From: Mesorhizobium sp. NZP2077
GTDB lineage: Bacteria > Pseudomonadota > Alphaproteobacteria > Rhizobiales > Rhizobiaceae
Assembly (NCBI RefSeq): GCF_013170805.1
Contig: NZ_CP051293.1
Span: 5,400,001-5,464,000, forward strand
Reading direction: 5' to 3'
DNA length: 64,000 bases
The notes under the pieces were generated by a model. It ran no database searches and was not told where the DNA came from. It was given only the letters and a program-made list of their open reading frames with translations. Positions 54,348 to 63,391 of the stretch are shown one piece after another (positions within the stretch are counted from its first letter, which is position 1; each line of letters starts with the position of its first letter). The translations under genes and the position numbers were made by a program.

Positions 54348-55414
54348 GCGCCAGCCTTGCGCGCTTCGCCCAGTCTTTCACCGGCGTAGCGCTGCTCGCG
54401 GATCGGCCCCCACCACCATTTGTTGTCGAGGAACCAGTCCACGGTTCTGGCCAGGCCGCTGTCGAAATTCTCCCTCGGCGCCCAGCCGAGTTCGCGGCCG
54501 ATCTTGGAGGCATCGATGGCGTAGCGACGGTCGTGGCCGGGGCGATCGGTGACGAAGGAGATCAGGTCGCGGTAGCGCTTGCCCCCGGCCCGGGGACGCC
54601 TGACATCGAGCAGGTCGCAGATCGTCTCGACGACGGCGAGGTTCGTCCGTTCCGAATTGCCGCCGACATTGTAGCTCTCGCCGGGCGTGCCCTTGGTGGC
54701 GACGAGTTCCAGGGCCCGCGCATGATCCTCGACGAACAGCCAGTCGCGCACATTGGCGCCGGCGCCGTAGACCGGCAGCGGTTTTTCGTCGAGCGCGTTG
54801 AGAATGACGAGCGGGATCAGTTTTTCGGGAAAATGATAGGGGCCGTAATTGTTCGAACAATTGGAGAGCACGACCGGCAGGCCATAGGTCTCGTGCCAGG
54901 CCCGCACCAGATGGTCCGAGGCCGCCTTCGAGGCGGAATAGGGCGAGGACGGCGCGTAAGGCGTCTCCTCGACGAACATACCGCCATCGAAAGGCAGATC
55001 GCCGAACACCTCGTCGGTCGAGACATGATGGAAACGGAAGCGGCTTTTCCGGTCGTCGGCAAGGCCGCGCCAGTATTCAAGTGCCGCATTGAGTATCCGG
55101 TAGGTGCCGACGATGTTGGTCTCGATGAAGGCGCCGGGTCCGTCGATCGAACGGTCGACATGGCTCTCGGCAGCAAGGTTCATGACGATGTCGATATTGT
55201 CACGGCGCAGGAGATCGAGCACCGCCCTCTCGTCGCAGATATCGGCATGGACGAAGCTGTAATTATGCGCGTTTTCGATCGGCCGCAGCGAAGCCAGGTT
55301 GCCGGCATAGGTCAGCTTGTCGAGATTGGTCACCCGGTAAGCCGGATTGGCGCACAGATGCCGGCACACCGCCGAACCGATGAAGCCGGCACCGCCCGTC
55401 ACCAGAAAGTTCAT
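54344..55414 (-). CDS. rfbB: dTDP-glucose 4,6-dehydratase
   Basis: Converts dTDP-glucose to dTDP-4-keto-6-deoxyglucose. It has 356 residues from ATG 55414; the open frame extends to 55555 inside rfbC and is not coding there. The NAD loop is [15 protein letters not shown] (5-19), the catalytic region [11 protein letters not shown], and the Tyr/Lys pair [32 protein letters not shown] is the family hallmark. It lies 13 bases after rfbC and overlaps rfbD by 4 bases. Confidence 0.95.
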   Translation of the reverse strand: MNFLVTGGAGFIGSAVCRHLCANPAYRVTNLDKLTYAGNLASLRPIENAHNYSFVHADICDERAVLDLLRRDNIDIVMNLAAESHVDRSIDGPGAFIETNIVGTYRILNAALEYWRGLADDRKSRFRFHHVSTDEVFGDLPFDGGMFVEETPYAPSSPYSASKAASDHLVRAWHETYGLPVVLSNCSNNYGPYHFPEKLIPLVILNALDEKPLPVYGAGANVRDWLFVEDHARALELVATKGTPGESYNVGGNSERTNLAVVETICDLLDVRRPRAGGKRYRDLISFVTDRPGHDRRYAIDASKIGRELGWAPRENFDSGLARTVDWFLDNKWWWGPIREQRYAGERLGEARKAGA

Positions 55415-55427
55415 GCCGCTATCCCCA

Positions 55428-55979
55428 TCAGGCAAACACCTCTGCGGCAGCAAGCAGCGGCGCCTTGAGGTCCTTGTCCGAAAGCTGGAACCCGCCAGCG
55501 ATGGACGGCCACTTGATGCCGATGGCGGGATCATCGAAACGGATCGAGCGCTCATGGTCGGGCGAATAGGTGTCGGTGACCTTGTAGAGGACCTCGGTGT
55601 CGGGCACGAGCGTCACAAAGCCATGTGCAAAGCCCCTTGGCACCAGAATCTGGTTGCCCTTTTCGGCCGAAATCTCGTGAGCGATCCATTTTCCAAAGGT
55701 CTTCGAGCTGCGGCGGATGTCGACACAAACATCCAGAATCCGGCCGCGGATCACACGCAGCAACTTGTCCTGGGTGCGGGGCGCAAGTTGATAATGCAGC
55801 CCGCGCAAGACGCCCGCCGCCGCGGAATAGGAATGGTTGTCCTGGATGAAATGCAATTTTATCCCGGCATGCGCAAAGCGCTCGGCATTGTATGTCTCCA
55901 TGAAGAAGCCGCGTGCATCGCCATGCCGCTTTGGGACGATTTCCAGCACGCCTTCGAGGCCGAGGGACCTGATCTCCAA
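55428..55979 (-). CDS. rfbC: dTDP-4-dehydrorhamnose 3,5-epimerase
   Basis: Epimerises dTDP-4-keto-6-deoxyglucose at C3 and C5. It has 183 residues of cupin fold. The substrate motif is [20 protein letters not shown] (20-39), with catalytic His in [11 protein letters not shown] and Tyr in [20 protein letters not shown]. The order rfbA-rfbC-rfbB-rfbD is common in alphaproteobacteria. It follows the rfbA stop by three bases. Confidence 0.95.
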   Translation of the reverse strand: MEIRSLGLEGVLEIVPKRHGDARGFFMETYNAERFAHAGIKLHFIQDNHSYSAAAGVLRGLHYQLAPRTQDKLLRVIRGRILDVCVDIRRSSKTFGKWIAHEISAEKGNQILVPRGFAHGFVTLVPDTEVLYKVTDTYSPDHERSIRFDDPAIGIKWPSIAGGFQLSDKDLKAPLLAAAEVFA

Positions 55980-55982
55980 CGC

Positions 55983-56864
55983 TCAGCCCTCCGACAGATC
56001 GGCGACGCGCCGGCGCAGATAGGCGGCATATTCATTTTTGCCCAACCGGGTTGCCCGTTCCAGCACTTGGTCTGCCGTCAACCAGCCCTGCTCGAAGGCG
56101 ATCTCCTCAGGGCAAGCGACCTTGATGCCTTGCCGGTGTTCAATCGTTCGCACGAAGGAAGACGCGTCGTTCAGACTGTCATGGGTCCCTGTGTCGAGCC
56201 AGGCATAGCCGCGCCCCAGCCGGTGCACATGCAGCAAGCCGCGATCGAGATAGGCGTTGTTGACCGCCGTGATCTCGAGTTCGCCGCGGGCCGAAGGTTT
56301 AATGGACGAAGCGATGTCGACGACGGCGTTGTCGTAGAAATACAGCCCCGTGACGGCCCAGTTGGATTTCGGCTTTTGCGGCTTTTCCTCGATCGTGAGC
56401 GCGGTTCCGGTGGCCTTGTCGAAGGACACAACGCCATACCGTTCAGGATCATCGACGCGGTAGGCGAACACCGAAGCGCCGGTGTCGCGCGCAGCGGCGG
56501 CGCGGCAAAGCTGCGACAGCCCGTCGCCAAAATAGATGTTGTCGCCCAGGATCATCGACACGCTGTCCTTGCCGATGAAGTCACGGCCGATGATGAAAGC
56601 TTCCGCGAGCCCATTGGGTTGCGGCTGCTCCGCATAGGAGATTTCCAGCCCAAAATCCGAGCCGTCGCCGAGTAGATCACGAAAGACAGGCAGATCTCGC
56701 GGCGTCGAAATAACCAGGATCTCGCGAATTTCCGCAAGCATCAGTACGCTCAGCGGATAGTAGATCATCGGCTTGTCGTATACCGGAAGAATTTGTTTAG
56801 AGACTGCCAATGTCAGCGGATAAAGGCGCGTTCCACTACCTCCCGCAAGGATAATTCCTTTCAA
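55983..56864 (-). CDS. rfbA: Glucose-1-phosphate thymidylyltransferase
   Basis: Makes dTDP-glucose from glucose-1-phosphate and dTTP, the first step to dTDP-L-rhamnose. It has 293 residues. The nucleotide loop is [17 protein letters not shown] (8-24), with [12 protein letters not shown] just after and [20 protein letters not shown] near 160-180. The start codon is TTG (56864), preceded by GGGAGAG at a suitable distance; no ATG fits the family N-terminus. It is the first gene of the rhamnose operon. A diverged remnant of a paralogue lies at 53218-53310. Confidence 0.94.
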   Translation of the reverse strand: MKGIILAGGSGTRLYPLTLAVSKQILPVYDKPMIYYPLSVLMLAEIREILVISTPRDLPVFRDLLGDGSDFGLEISYAEQPQPNGLAEAFIIGRDFIGKDSVSMILGDNIYFGDGLSQLCRAAAARDTGASVFAYRVDDPERYGVVSFDKATGTALTIEEKPQKPKSNWAVTGLYFYDNAVVDIASSIKPSARGELEITAVNNAYLDRGLLHVHRLGRGYAWLDTGTHDSLNDASSFVRTIEHRQGIKVACPEEIAFEQGWLTADQVLERATRLGKNEYAAYLRRRVADLSEG

Positions 56865-56945
56865 GAAGCTCTCCCTGACATGCCCAAATCCCCTCGGCAG
56901 CAGCGGTAGCCATATGACACCTGAAAAGCTGCTGCCAGCGCCCGC

Positions 56946-57980
56946 TTATATCCTAGAGTCGTTACCAAAATACGCCTGGTACCACTCGACGAACCGCCCT
57001 ACCCCGTCAGCCACCGACGTACCGGGGCGATAGCCGACCGCCGCTTGGAGAGCCGAGGTGTCGGCGAAGGTGTCCGGCACGTCGCCGGGCTGCAGCGGCA
57101 AGAACTCGATGATGGCCTTGCGGCCAAGCGCGTTTTCCAGCGCCTCGACATAGGCGGTCAGCTTCACCGGATTGTTGTTGCCGATGTTGAAGATGCGCCA
57201 GGGGGCACTGCTCGTTGCCGGATCCGGATGGCCGGAATCCCAGGCAGGGTTGCCGGCGGCAGGGCTGTCGCTGGTTCGGATCACGCCTTCGGCGATGTCA
57301 TCGACATAGGTGAAGTCGCGCGTGTGGTTGCCATTGTTGAACAGCTTGATCGGCTCACCGGCCAGGATACTCCTGGTGAACAGGAACAGCGCCATGTCGG
57401 GACGCCCCCAGGGACCGTACACGGTGAAGAACCGCAGCCCGGTGGTCGGCAGGCCGAACAGATGGCTGTAGCTGTGCGCCATCAATTCGTTGGCGCGCTT
57501 GGTCGCGGCGTAGAATTGCAGCGGATGGTCGGCCGGGCGGTGCTCTGAGAACGGCATGTCGGTGTTTGCGCCGTAGACACTCGAGGTGCTGGCATAGGTG
57601 AGGTGTGCTATGCCGCCGCTGCGACAGGCCTCCAGCATGTTGGTGAAAGCGACGATGTTGCTTTCGACATAGGCGCGCGGGTTTTCCAGGCTGTAGCGCA
57701 CCCCTGCCTGGGCGGCGAGATGGATCACCCGGTCGAAGGCGTGGTCGGCAAAGCAGCCGTCCACGATCTGTCTGTCAGCAAGATTGCCGTGGATGAAATG
57801 ATAGCCGGCATTGGTGCCGCGGCTCGCCTCGGCCAGCAGCCGCAGCCGCGCCTGCTTGATCGCGGGATCGTAGTAATCGTTGACGCTGTCGATGCCGACA
57901 ACCTCGTCGCCACGTTCCAGGAGCCGCCTGGCGACGTGATAGCCTATGAAGCCGGCGGCGCCGGTGACCAGAACCTTCAT
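56946..57980 (-). CDS. lpsL: UDP-glucuronate 4-epimerase (LpsL-like)
   Basis: Expected to convert UDP-glucuronic acid to UDP-galacturonic acid for LPS core or other polysaccharides. It has 344 residues. The NAD loop is [16 protein letters not shown] (5-20), with [17 protein letters not shown], a string typical of bacterial GlcA epimerases. The catalytic pair is in [10 protein letters not shown] and the later motif is [18 protein letters not shown]. It is upstream of rfbA on the same strand with an 81-base gap and probably belongs to the same operon. UDP-glucose 4-epimerase activity is the less likely alternative. Confidence 0.88.
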   Translation of the reverse strand: MKVLVTGAAGFIGYHVARRLLERGDEVVGIDSVNDYYDPAIKQARLRLLAEASRGTNAGYHFIHGNLADRQIVDGCFADHAFDRVIHLAAQAGVRYSLENPRAYVESNIVAFTNMLEACRSGGIAHLTYASTSSVYGANTDMPFSEHRPADHPLQFYAATKRANELMAHSYSHLFGLPTTGLRFFTVYGPWGRPDMALFLFTRSILAGEPIKLFNNGNHTRDFTYVDDIAEGVIRTSDSPAAGNPAWDSGHPDPATSSAPWRIFNIGNNNPVKLTAYVEALENALGRKAIIEFLPLQPGDVPDTFADTSALQAAVGYRPGTSVADGVGRFVEWYQAYFGNDSRI

Positions 57981-58044
57981 CAGAAGCGCCCGTCCTCGGG
58001 AATGGAGCCCTGACGTCTATGGCATGCCAAGCTTCCGACAGACC

Positions 58045-58635
58045 TCAGGAGCGCTTCAGCAGCGACCACACGGCCGGTACAAGGCTTGCCGCCAGTGCAA
58101 CCTTGATCAGGTCGCCGACGATGAACGGCACGACGCCGAACTGCCAGGACTTTTCCGGGCCGATGAGCAGCGCTAGCCAGGCAAAGCCCATCGCCATCAT
58201 CACCACTTCGGCAACCAGCATCGCGTTGAAAAGCTTGATCGGGTGGCGGTCCCAGCCGCGATCGGCAGCCCAACCGACAATCGCCGCCATGACCACAAAG
58301 CCAGCGAGGTAGCCGCCGGTCGAGCCGAGCATGTAGGCAATGCCGACGCCCTTTTCCGGGGTACCCTGGAAGACCGGGAAGCCCATGGCGCCTTCAGCCA
58401 TGTAGAGCAGCAGCGTGGCGACGCCGAGGCGCATGCCGAAGGCGGCGGCGATCAGCAAAACGGCGAGCGTCTGCATAGAGATGTCGACGGGGCCCAGCAC
58501 AACCTTGGTCTTGGCCGACAGGGTCAAAAGCAGCGTTCCGGCGATCGCCAGCAAAAGCTGTGTTGCCAGTCGCGCCGCGCCTTCTTGCGGCAAAGCCAGA
58601 AAAACAAGCGGGCGCATCGTCGTTGCAGTTGCCAT
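58045..58635 (-). CDS. bioY: Biotin transporter BioY
   Basis: Substrate-binding membrane subunit of a biotin ECF-type transporter. It has 196 residues from ATG 58635, with six hydrophobic segments. The family signatures are VDISMQTLAVLLIAAAFG and GSTGGYLAGFVVMA. No bioM or bioN gene (ATPase and transmembrane partners) is nearby; BioY alone can transport biotin in some bacteria, or it may use ECF parts encoded elsewhere. It is divergent from the metallo-beta-lactamase-fold gene, with 115 bases between them that must hold both promoters. Confidence 0.9.
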   Translation of the reverse strand: MATATTMRPLVFLALPQEGAARLATQLLLAIAGTLLLTLSAKTKVVLGPVDISMQTLAVLLIAAAFGMRLGVATLLLYMAEGAMGFPVFQGTPEKGVGIAYMLGSTGGYLAGFVVMAAIVGWAADRGWDRHPIKLFNAMLVAEVVMMAMGFAWLALLIGPEKSWQFGVVPFIVGDLIKVALAASLVPAVWSLLKRS

Positions 58636-58750
58636 GGTCTTCCCCAATCCGATGTGTCGCGATCCGATAATCACGGTCTCAGCATTTTCCTATATTGGCT
58701 TGCGTGCTATGCGGCAATCGGTTTTGCCGTTCCGGGAACAATGTGCCGAT

Positions 58751-59659
58751 ATGGCTCTGAAATTCGATACCAGCTTCGAACCGCACTACGGCCGGGGCGT
58801 GAACGTGGCACCGGACGTACAACGCGTCACTGTCCGAAATCCCAGCCCCTTCACTTTTCATGGCACCAACAGCTATGTCGTCGGGCGCGACACGCTGGCG
58901 GTGATCGATCCCGGGCCGGAAGACGAGTCGCATCTTCAAACCTTGCTCGACGTGATCGCTGGCAGGCCGGTCAGCCATATCTTCGTCAGCCACACGCATC
59001 GTGACCATTCGCCGCTGGCGGCCCGGCTGAAAGAGCGCACCGGCGCCTTGGTGATGGCGGAGGGGCCGCACCGACCTGCAAGGCCATTGCATATCGGCGA
59101 GACCAATGCGCTCGACGCCAGCGCCGACACCGCTTTCGTTCCCGACATCGCGCTGCCGGACAATGTGTTGGTCGACGGCGACGGCTGGGCGATCCGCGCG
59201 GTTCTGACACCCGGCCATACCGCCAATCATGCGGTGTTCGCCCTGGAAGGAACCGGCATCCTGTTTTCGGCTGATCACGTCATGGCGTGGGCGACATCCA
59301 TTGTCGCGCCGCCGGACGGGGCAATGGCCGATTACATGGCATCGCTGGACAGGCTCATCGCGCGCGACGATAGCCTGCTGCTGCCTGGCCATGGCGGGCC
59401 GGTGACGAAGCCACGCGCTTTCATGCGCGGGTTGAAGACGCATCGCAAGATGCGCGAACGGGCCATATTGGAGCGGGTCAGATCCGGCGACCGGACCATT
59501 CCCGAGATGGTCAGGGCAATCTATCGCGACACCGATCCCCGGCTGCATGGCGCCGCCGGACTGTCGGTGCTTGCGCATCTCGAGGACCTGGTGGCACGCG
59601 GCATGGTGTCGACGGACGCCGCCCCCGCCATCGACGGCATTTTCATGCCGGCTGGCTAA
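58751..59659 (+). CDS. Metallo-beta-lactamase-fold hydrolase (LACTB2/glyoxalase II-like)
   Basis: A 302-residue cytoplasmic hydrolase. The metal site is HTHRDHSPLAARL (HxHxDH), with HTANH, the later Asp in FSADHVMAW and the final His in LLPGHGGPV. A C-terminal winged-helix-like tail (KMRERAILERVRSGDRTIPE) is typical of LACTB2-like members. The open frame begins far upstream at 58415, inside antisense bioY, but ATG 58751 gives the family N-terminus. The natural substrate is not known; thioester hydrolysis or RNA cleavage occurs in relatives. Confidence 0.85.
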   Translation: MALKFDTSFEPHYGRGVNVAPDVQRVTVRNPSPFTFHGTNSYVVGRDTLAVIDPGPEDESHLQTLLDVIAGRPVSHIFVSHTHRDHSPLAARLKERTGALVMAEGPHRPARPLHIGETNALDASADTAFVPDIALPDNVLVDGDGWAIRAVLTPGHTANHAVFALEGTGILFSADHVMAWATSIVAPPDGAMADYMASLDRLIARDDSLLLPGHGGPVTKPRAFMRGLKTHRKMRERAILERVRSGDRTIPEMVRAIYRDTDPRLHGAAGLSVLAHLEDLVARGMVSTDAAPAIDGIFMPAG

Positions 59660-59695
59660 TCCAAGACCTCGCCACGACCTTGCACTGCCCTTCCC

Positions 59696-60616
59696 TCAGA
59701 ACCGGCTGGACCGTTCTTCTGGTTGAGGCGACTTCAAACCGTGGCAAGAGCATTCCGGATTGGCCGGGAGTCGTGCGGCGGTTTCCAGCGCGACCCGCGA
59801 GGCTGTCATGGACAGGTTCGGCATCACGTCTTCCTGCAGCAATTGCTGGCGATTGCGGTCCATATAGTCGTTGAAGCCTGCCGTCACGAACGCGCAAGGC
59901 ACGAAACACGCGCCGATCTCTCGCGACAAGGTGGCTTCAGGGGCGATCGAATGGTTGAGCACATCCGCCCCCATGCTGCGGAACGCCAGGGCCTCAGCCG
60001 GGGTCGTCAGCCGCGGCCCGTAACAGTGGGCGGCGACCAACTGCTGTTCGATGCCATGAACACGGCATTCGGCTGGCCAATGACGGCGGGCGGTTTGGAC
60101 CAGAACCGCCGCGCATCTTGGACATACGATCTGCTTGCCCGAGCAGTCGAAGCTCTGGCGGCCAGGAAGCAGCGAAAACGGTGTCTGCGTCAGTTCGATG
60201 ATATCGGCGTTCACCACCATGTCCCCGGGCTTGATGGCCTTGTTGACGGCGCCAATGGTCGAGCAGGACAGGACCTGCCGGACACCCGCGCGCATCAACA
60301 CCCAGAACGCGCGGCGATGGCAGGAATGGTCGATATGGTCGCGCGGATTGCCGTGCGAATACATGCACAAGGCGCGTTTCGTTTTGCCTTCGGCGGTAAT
60401 CGACGCATCGAACTCGAGCAGCTTCCAGTTGTCGGTGCGGCCGAAAGGCGTTTCAAAACTCATGTCGCGCTGCAAGGTGCGCACGCCATCGACCTGGACA
60501 TCTTCCGGAAAGGCAAGCCCCCAGTTTGCCGACCCGGTGATGATCGCCAACCCCACCTGGGGTATGTCCGTGGGTTGATCCGTCAGTTCGGCGGTTTCGT
60601 GATGATGGGCAGGCAT
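59696..60616 (-). CDS. Divergent methylthioadenosine/purine nucleoside phosphorylase-like protein
   Basis: A 306-residue protein of the PNP/MTAP superfamily, probably cleaving methylthioadenosine or a related nucleoside with phosphate. Family features are VGLAIITGSANWGLAFP at the start, ETPFGRTDNW, CSTIGAVNKAIKPGDMVV (SxVGxL-like) and SMGADVLNHSIAPEATLSRE near 225-245. It departs from the norm: the usual RHGxxH reads SHGNPRDHIDH, a CPRC pair lies near residue 173, and a CSC motif occurs near the C-terminus. ATG 60616 is preferred over a start inside the permease gene. Its place at the end of a polyamine-type importer operon links it to polyamine metabolism. Confidence 0.72.
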   Translation of the reverse strand: MPAHHHETAELTDQPTDIPQVGLAIITGSANWGLAFPEDVQVDGVRTLQRDMSFETPFGRTDNWKLLEFDASITAEGKTKRALCMYSHGNPRDHIDHSCHRRAFWVLMRAGVRQVLSCSTIGAVNKAIKPGDMVVNADIIELTQTPFSLLPGRQSFDCSGKQIVCPRCAAVLVQTARRHWPAECRVHGIEQQLVAAHCYGPRLTTPAEALAFRSMGADVLNHSIAPEATLSREIGACFVPCAFVTAGFNDYMDRNRQQLLQEDVMPNLSMTASRVALETAARLPANPECSCHGLKSPQPEERSSRF

Positions 60617-60630
60617 GTTTCCAGTCTCGG

Positions 60631-61431
60631 TCAGGATTTTTGGCGAAGGGTCACGATCAGGACGACGACCACGACGATGGCGGTCCACAATGTCGAGATC
60701 GCCGCGATGGTCGGATCGATCTGATCACGTAGCGACAGGAACATGAGCTTCGGCAGGGTGCTGTTGCGACCACTGGCGACGAAGATCGAAATGACGGACT
60801 CGTCGAGCGACGTCAGGAAGGCCATCAGTGTCGCCGACAACAGGCTGATTTTAAGTTGCGGAACGATTATTCCGCCGATGGCCCTCGCCCAGTCCGCGCC
60901 AAGGCTGCGCGCCGCCTGGACCTGGTTCCAGTCGAAGCGGGCCACGGCAGGCAACAGCACAATGCACGCCACCGGAATGGCCAGCACCACATGTCCGACC
61001 AGGACACCGAACAGCGTTCCGACCAGGCCTTGCGCCGCCAGCACGAAGAAGAGGCCGATCGCAAGCAGGATTCCCGGCACGATGGAGGGGGCGAGCAGAA
61101 CACCTTGAATGGCTGAGGCGGTCTTTCCGCCGAGCCGGTTCATCGAGATGCAGGCCAGCAGCCCTAAGGGCACCGCAACCATCGCCGTCAACGTCCCAAG
61201 GATCAGGCTCGTCCTCAGTCCGGCCATCCATGTCGCCGAACCGAAGAAATTCTCGTACCACCGCAACGAGTATGCGCGCGGCGGAAACTCGAGGAGATCG
61301 GACGCTGAAAAGGAGAGCGGCACGACTACCAGCGTCGGCAGCATCAGGAACGCCAATACGAGCGCGCAAAAGCTCCACAGGAGGAAGCGGGCCAGCCTGT
61401 TGTCCGGATAGGCTTCAAGCATGGGCCGCAC
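60631..61431 (-). CDS. Polyamine-type ABC transporter permease, PotC-like
   Basis: Second membrane channel subunit, 266 residues with about six hydrophobic segments. The coupling motif is VQAARSLGADWARAIGGIIVPQL. The segments SFSASDLLEFPPRAYSLRWYENF and DESVISIFVASG are characteristic of PotC/PotI-like permeases. It overlaps the PotB-like gene by 17 bases (9 or 10 if the ATG at 61422 is used). It is followed 14 bases later by the phosphorylase-like gene. Confidence 0.88.
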   Translation of the reverse strand: MRPMLEAYPDNRLARFLLWSFCALVLAFLMLPTLVVVPLSFSASDLLEFPPRAYSLRWYENFFGSATWMAGLRTSLILGTLTAMVAVPLGLLACISMNRLGGKTASAIQGVLLAPSIVPGILLAIGLFFVLAAQGLVGTLFGVLVGHVVLAIPVACIVLLPAVARFDWNQVQAARSLGADWARAIGGIIVPQLKISLLSATLMAFLTSLDESVISIFVASGRNSTLPKLMFLSLRDQIDPTIAAISTLWTAIVVVVVLIVTLRQKS

Positions 61432-62320
61432 CGACTTTGTTGCGCGCCACCAGTCGCCGCGCCACTAGGAACATCACACCGATCAGCGCCATTAGAACGA
61501 GGAGCAGAATACCCAGGACGCTCGCCGATCCCCAATCCTGAAAGGTCGACAGCGTGCGCTCGATCCGGATGGAAAGAGGATTTACCTTGCCGCCGCCCAG
61601 CACCGCCGGCGTGATGAAAAACCCTATGCTATAGATGAAGACGATCAACGAGCCCGAAAAGATGCCGCCGGTCGAAAGCGGCAGGATGACGGTGCGGATC
61701 GTTTGCCCGAGCGTGGCGCCCATGCTCGCCGAAGCGCGGACAAGGTTGGCGTCGATATCGCGCATCGCGGCATAAACAGGCAGCAAAAAGAGCGGCAGCA
61801 TGTAGTGGACCATGCCGATCAGCGTTCCGGTGAAGTTGTAGACCAGCGGCAATGGCTCGCCTGTCAGGCCCGAGCCCGTCAAAGCCGCGTTGATCAGGCC
61901 ATCGCGCCGCAACAGCACCAGCCAGCCATAGGTGCGCACCAGAATGGAGGTCCACAATGGCAGCATGACGAGGGCCATCAGCAAATTGGCGACTCTTGGT
62001 CTGGCGCTGGCCAGAGCGAGCGCCAGGGGGGTGCCGAGAAGAATGCAGATCGCCAGCGTGCCCAGGGACAGTTCGAGGGTCGTGACGAGCGCCGACCATG
62101 TCAACCCGCTCGAGAGCACCTTCTCGTAATTCCCGACGGTATATTCGCCCCCCGTGGTCAGGAAGGATTGCCGGATGATCCAGAGGATGGGCAGTATCGC
62201 CGCCAGTCCGACGATGAGAAGCGCCGGTAGCGAAAGCGCAAGGAAAAACCGCCGCTCACTTCGCGCATCGGCGGCGAGCGCAGGATCGGCGGCGAGCGCA
62301 GGATCGGCGGCGATGGTCAC
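61415..62320 (-). CDS. Polyamine-type ABC transporter permease, PotB-like
   Basis: Membrane channel subunit of 301 residues with six or more hydrophobic segments and the coupling motif VRASASMGATLGQTIRTVILP. LPLWTSILVRTYGWLVLLRRDG is typical of PotB/PotH proteins. The N-terminus carries a short repeated Ala/Asp/Pro/Leu stretch, coded by an 18-base tandem repeat, before the first helix; this length variation is probably harmless. It overlaps the ATPase gene by 4 bases. Confidence 0.88.
   Translation of the reverse strand: MTIAADPALAADPALAADARSERRFFLALSLPALLIVGLAAILPILWIIRQSFLTTGGEYTVGNYEKVLSSGLTWSALVTTLELSLGTLAICILLGTPLALALASARPRVANLLMALVMLPLWTSILVRTYGWLVLLRRDGLINAALTGSGLTGEPLPLVYNFTGTLIGMVHYMLPLFLLPVYAAMRDIDANLVRASASMGATLGQTIRTVILPLSTGGIFSGSLIVFIYSIGFFITPAVLGGGKVNPLSIRIERTLSTFQDWGSASVLGILLLVLMALIGVMFLVARRLVARNKVGAAHA
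62270..62313. repeat. 18-base tandem repeat inside the PotB-like gene
   Basis: The unit GGCGGCGAGCGCAGGATC occurs at 62270-62287 and again at 62288-62305, with a partial third copy after it. It is in frame and encodes a repeated ADPALA motif near the N-terminus of the permease. Unit length divisible by three keeps the gene open, consistent with recent slippage. Confidence 0.8.
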
Positions 62321-63354
62321 GCTATCGCTCCCGGTATGGCGTGAGCTTTCGCTGCCGACGCATACACGGTCACCCGCTGACCGGTGGCAAGCTCGGCGCA
62401 GCCGCCGGCAAGTGCCGACGGAATGCAGACAAGAACCTTCTGCCTATCGTCAGGTGCCAGCGTCAAAAGCCAGTTCTCGCCGCGAAACGCCTTGGCGCGC
62501 AGCATTCCTTCGAGTGCCACTGCGTCTGACCCGGCGAGCTTGGCATCCAGGTGGAAGCTTTCCGCACGGATCATCAGGGTCTCGTGTGATGCATCGCCGC
62601 CGTCGATTGTGCGCACCGAGCCCGGGGCCAGAATGTTGGCCTCGCCCATGAACTGCGCGACGAAGCGGGTCGATGGGCGATCATAAATCCGCTGTGGCGT
62701 ATCGATCTGCTGAATGCGGCCGGAATTCATCACCGCGACCCGATCGGACATGGTCAGCGCCTCGCGCTGGTCATGCGTCACATAGATCGTGGTTATCCCC
62801 AGATCATCATGCAGACGCCTAATCTCGTACTGCATGGTTTCGCGCAGGTTCCTGTCGAGCGCCGACAGCGGCTCGTCCATCAACATCACGCGTGGTTCGA
62901 AGACGATCGCCCGCGCCAGCGCCACCCGCTGGCGCTGCCCGCCGGACAGCGCGGCAATGTTGCGCCCCGACAGACCTTCCAGCTTCACGCGGGCCAAGGT
63001 GTCAAGCGCCCGCTGCCGAGCCTCCGCTTTCGGCGTCTTACGCAGCGCCAACGGGTACTCGACATTCGCCAAGACGTTCATGTGGGGAAACAGGGCATAG
63101 TTCTGGAATACGATGCCGATGTCGCGCTTGTTGGGGGTCAGGCGGGTGATGTCCCGATCCCCCAACAGAAGATTGCCGGAATCGGGCCTGACAAAACCGG
63201 CCAGAGCCATGAGCAAAGTGGTCTTGCCCGATCCGGACGGCCCCAGCAAAGTGAGGAATTCGCCAGCCTGAATGTCGAGCGAAACATCGTCCAGCGCGGC
63301 GTAGGACCCATAGGCCTTGGACACGCTGTCGATGGTGATCGGGAGCGACTTCAT
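62317..63354 (-). CDS. Polyamine-type ABC transporter ATP-binding protein, PotA-like
   Basis: ATPase subunit of 345 residues. Walker A is GPSGSGKTTL (38-47), the signature [15 protein letters not shown] lies near 140-154, Walker B is VMLMDEPLSALD, and the H-loop is YVTHDQREALT. The C-terminal 100 residues form a TOBE-type regulatory domain typical of PotA/FbpC ATPases. It is the second gene of the importer operon, 37 bases after the binding protein gene. Spermidine, putrescine or a related cation is the expected cargo, but iron and thiamine systems share this architecture. Confidence 0.9.
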   Translation of the reverse strand: MKSLPITIDSVSKAYGSYAALDDVSLDIQAGEFLTLLGPSGSGKTTLLMALAGFVRPDSGNLLLGDRDITRLTPNKRDIGIVFQNYALFPHMNVLANVEYPLALRKTPKAEARQRALDTLARVKLEGLSGRNIAALSGGQRQRVALARAIVFEPRVMLMDEPLSALDRNLRETMQYEIRRLHDDLGITTIYVTHDQREALTMSDRVAVMNSGRIQQIDTPQRIYDRPSTRFVAQFMGEANILAPGSVRTIDGGDASHETLMIRAESFHLDAKLAGSDAVALEGMLRAKAFRGENWLLTLAPDDRQKVLVCIPSALAGGCAELATGQRVTVYASAAKAHAIPGAIA

Positions 63355-63391
63355 GATGGGCTCGAACGTCTAGGACTGATGCACCATAGAC

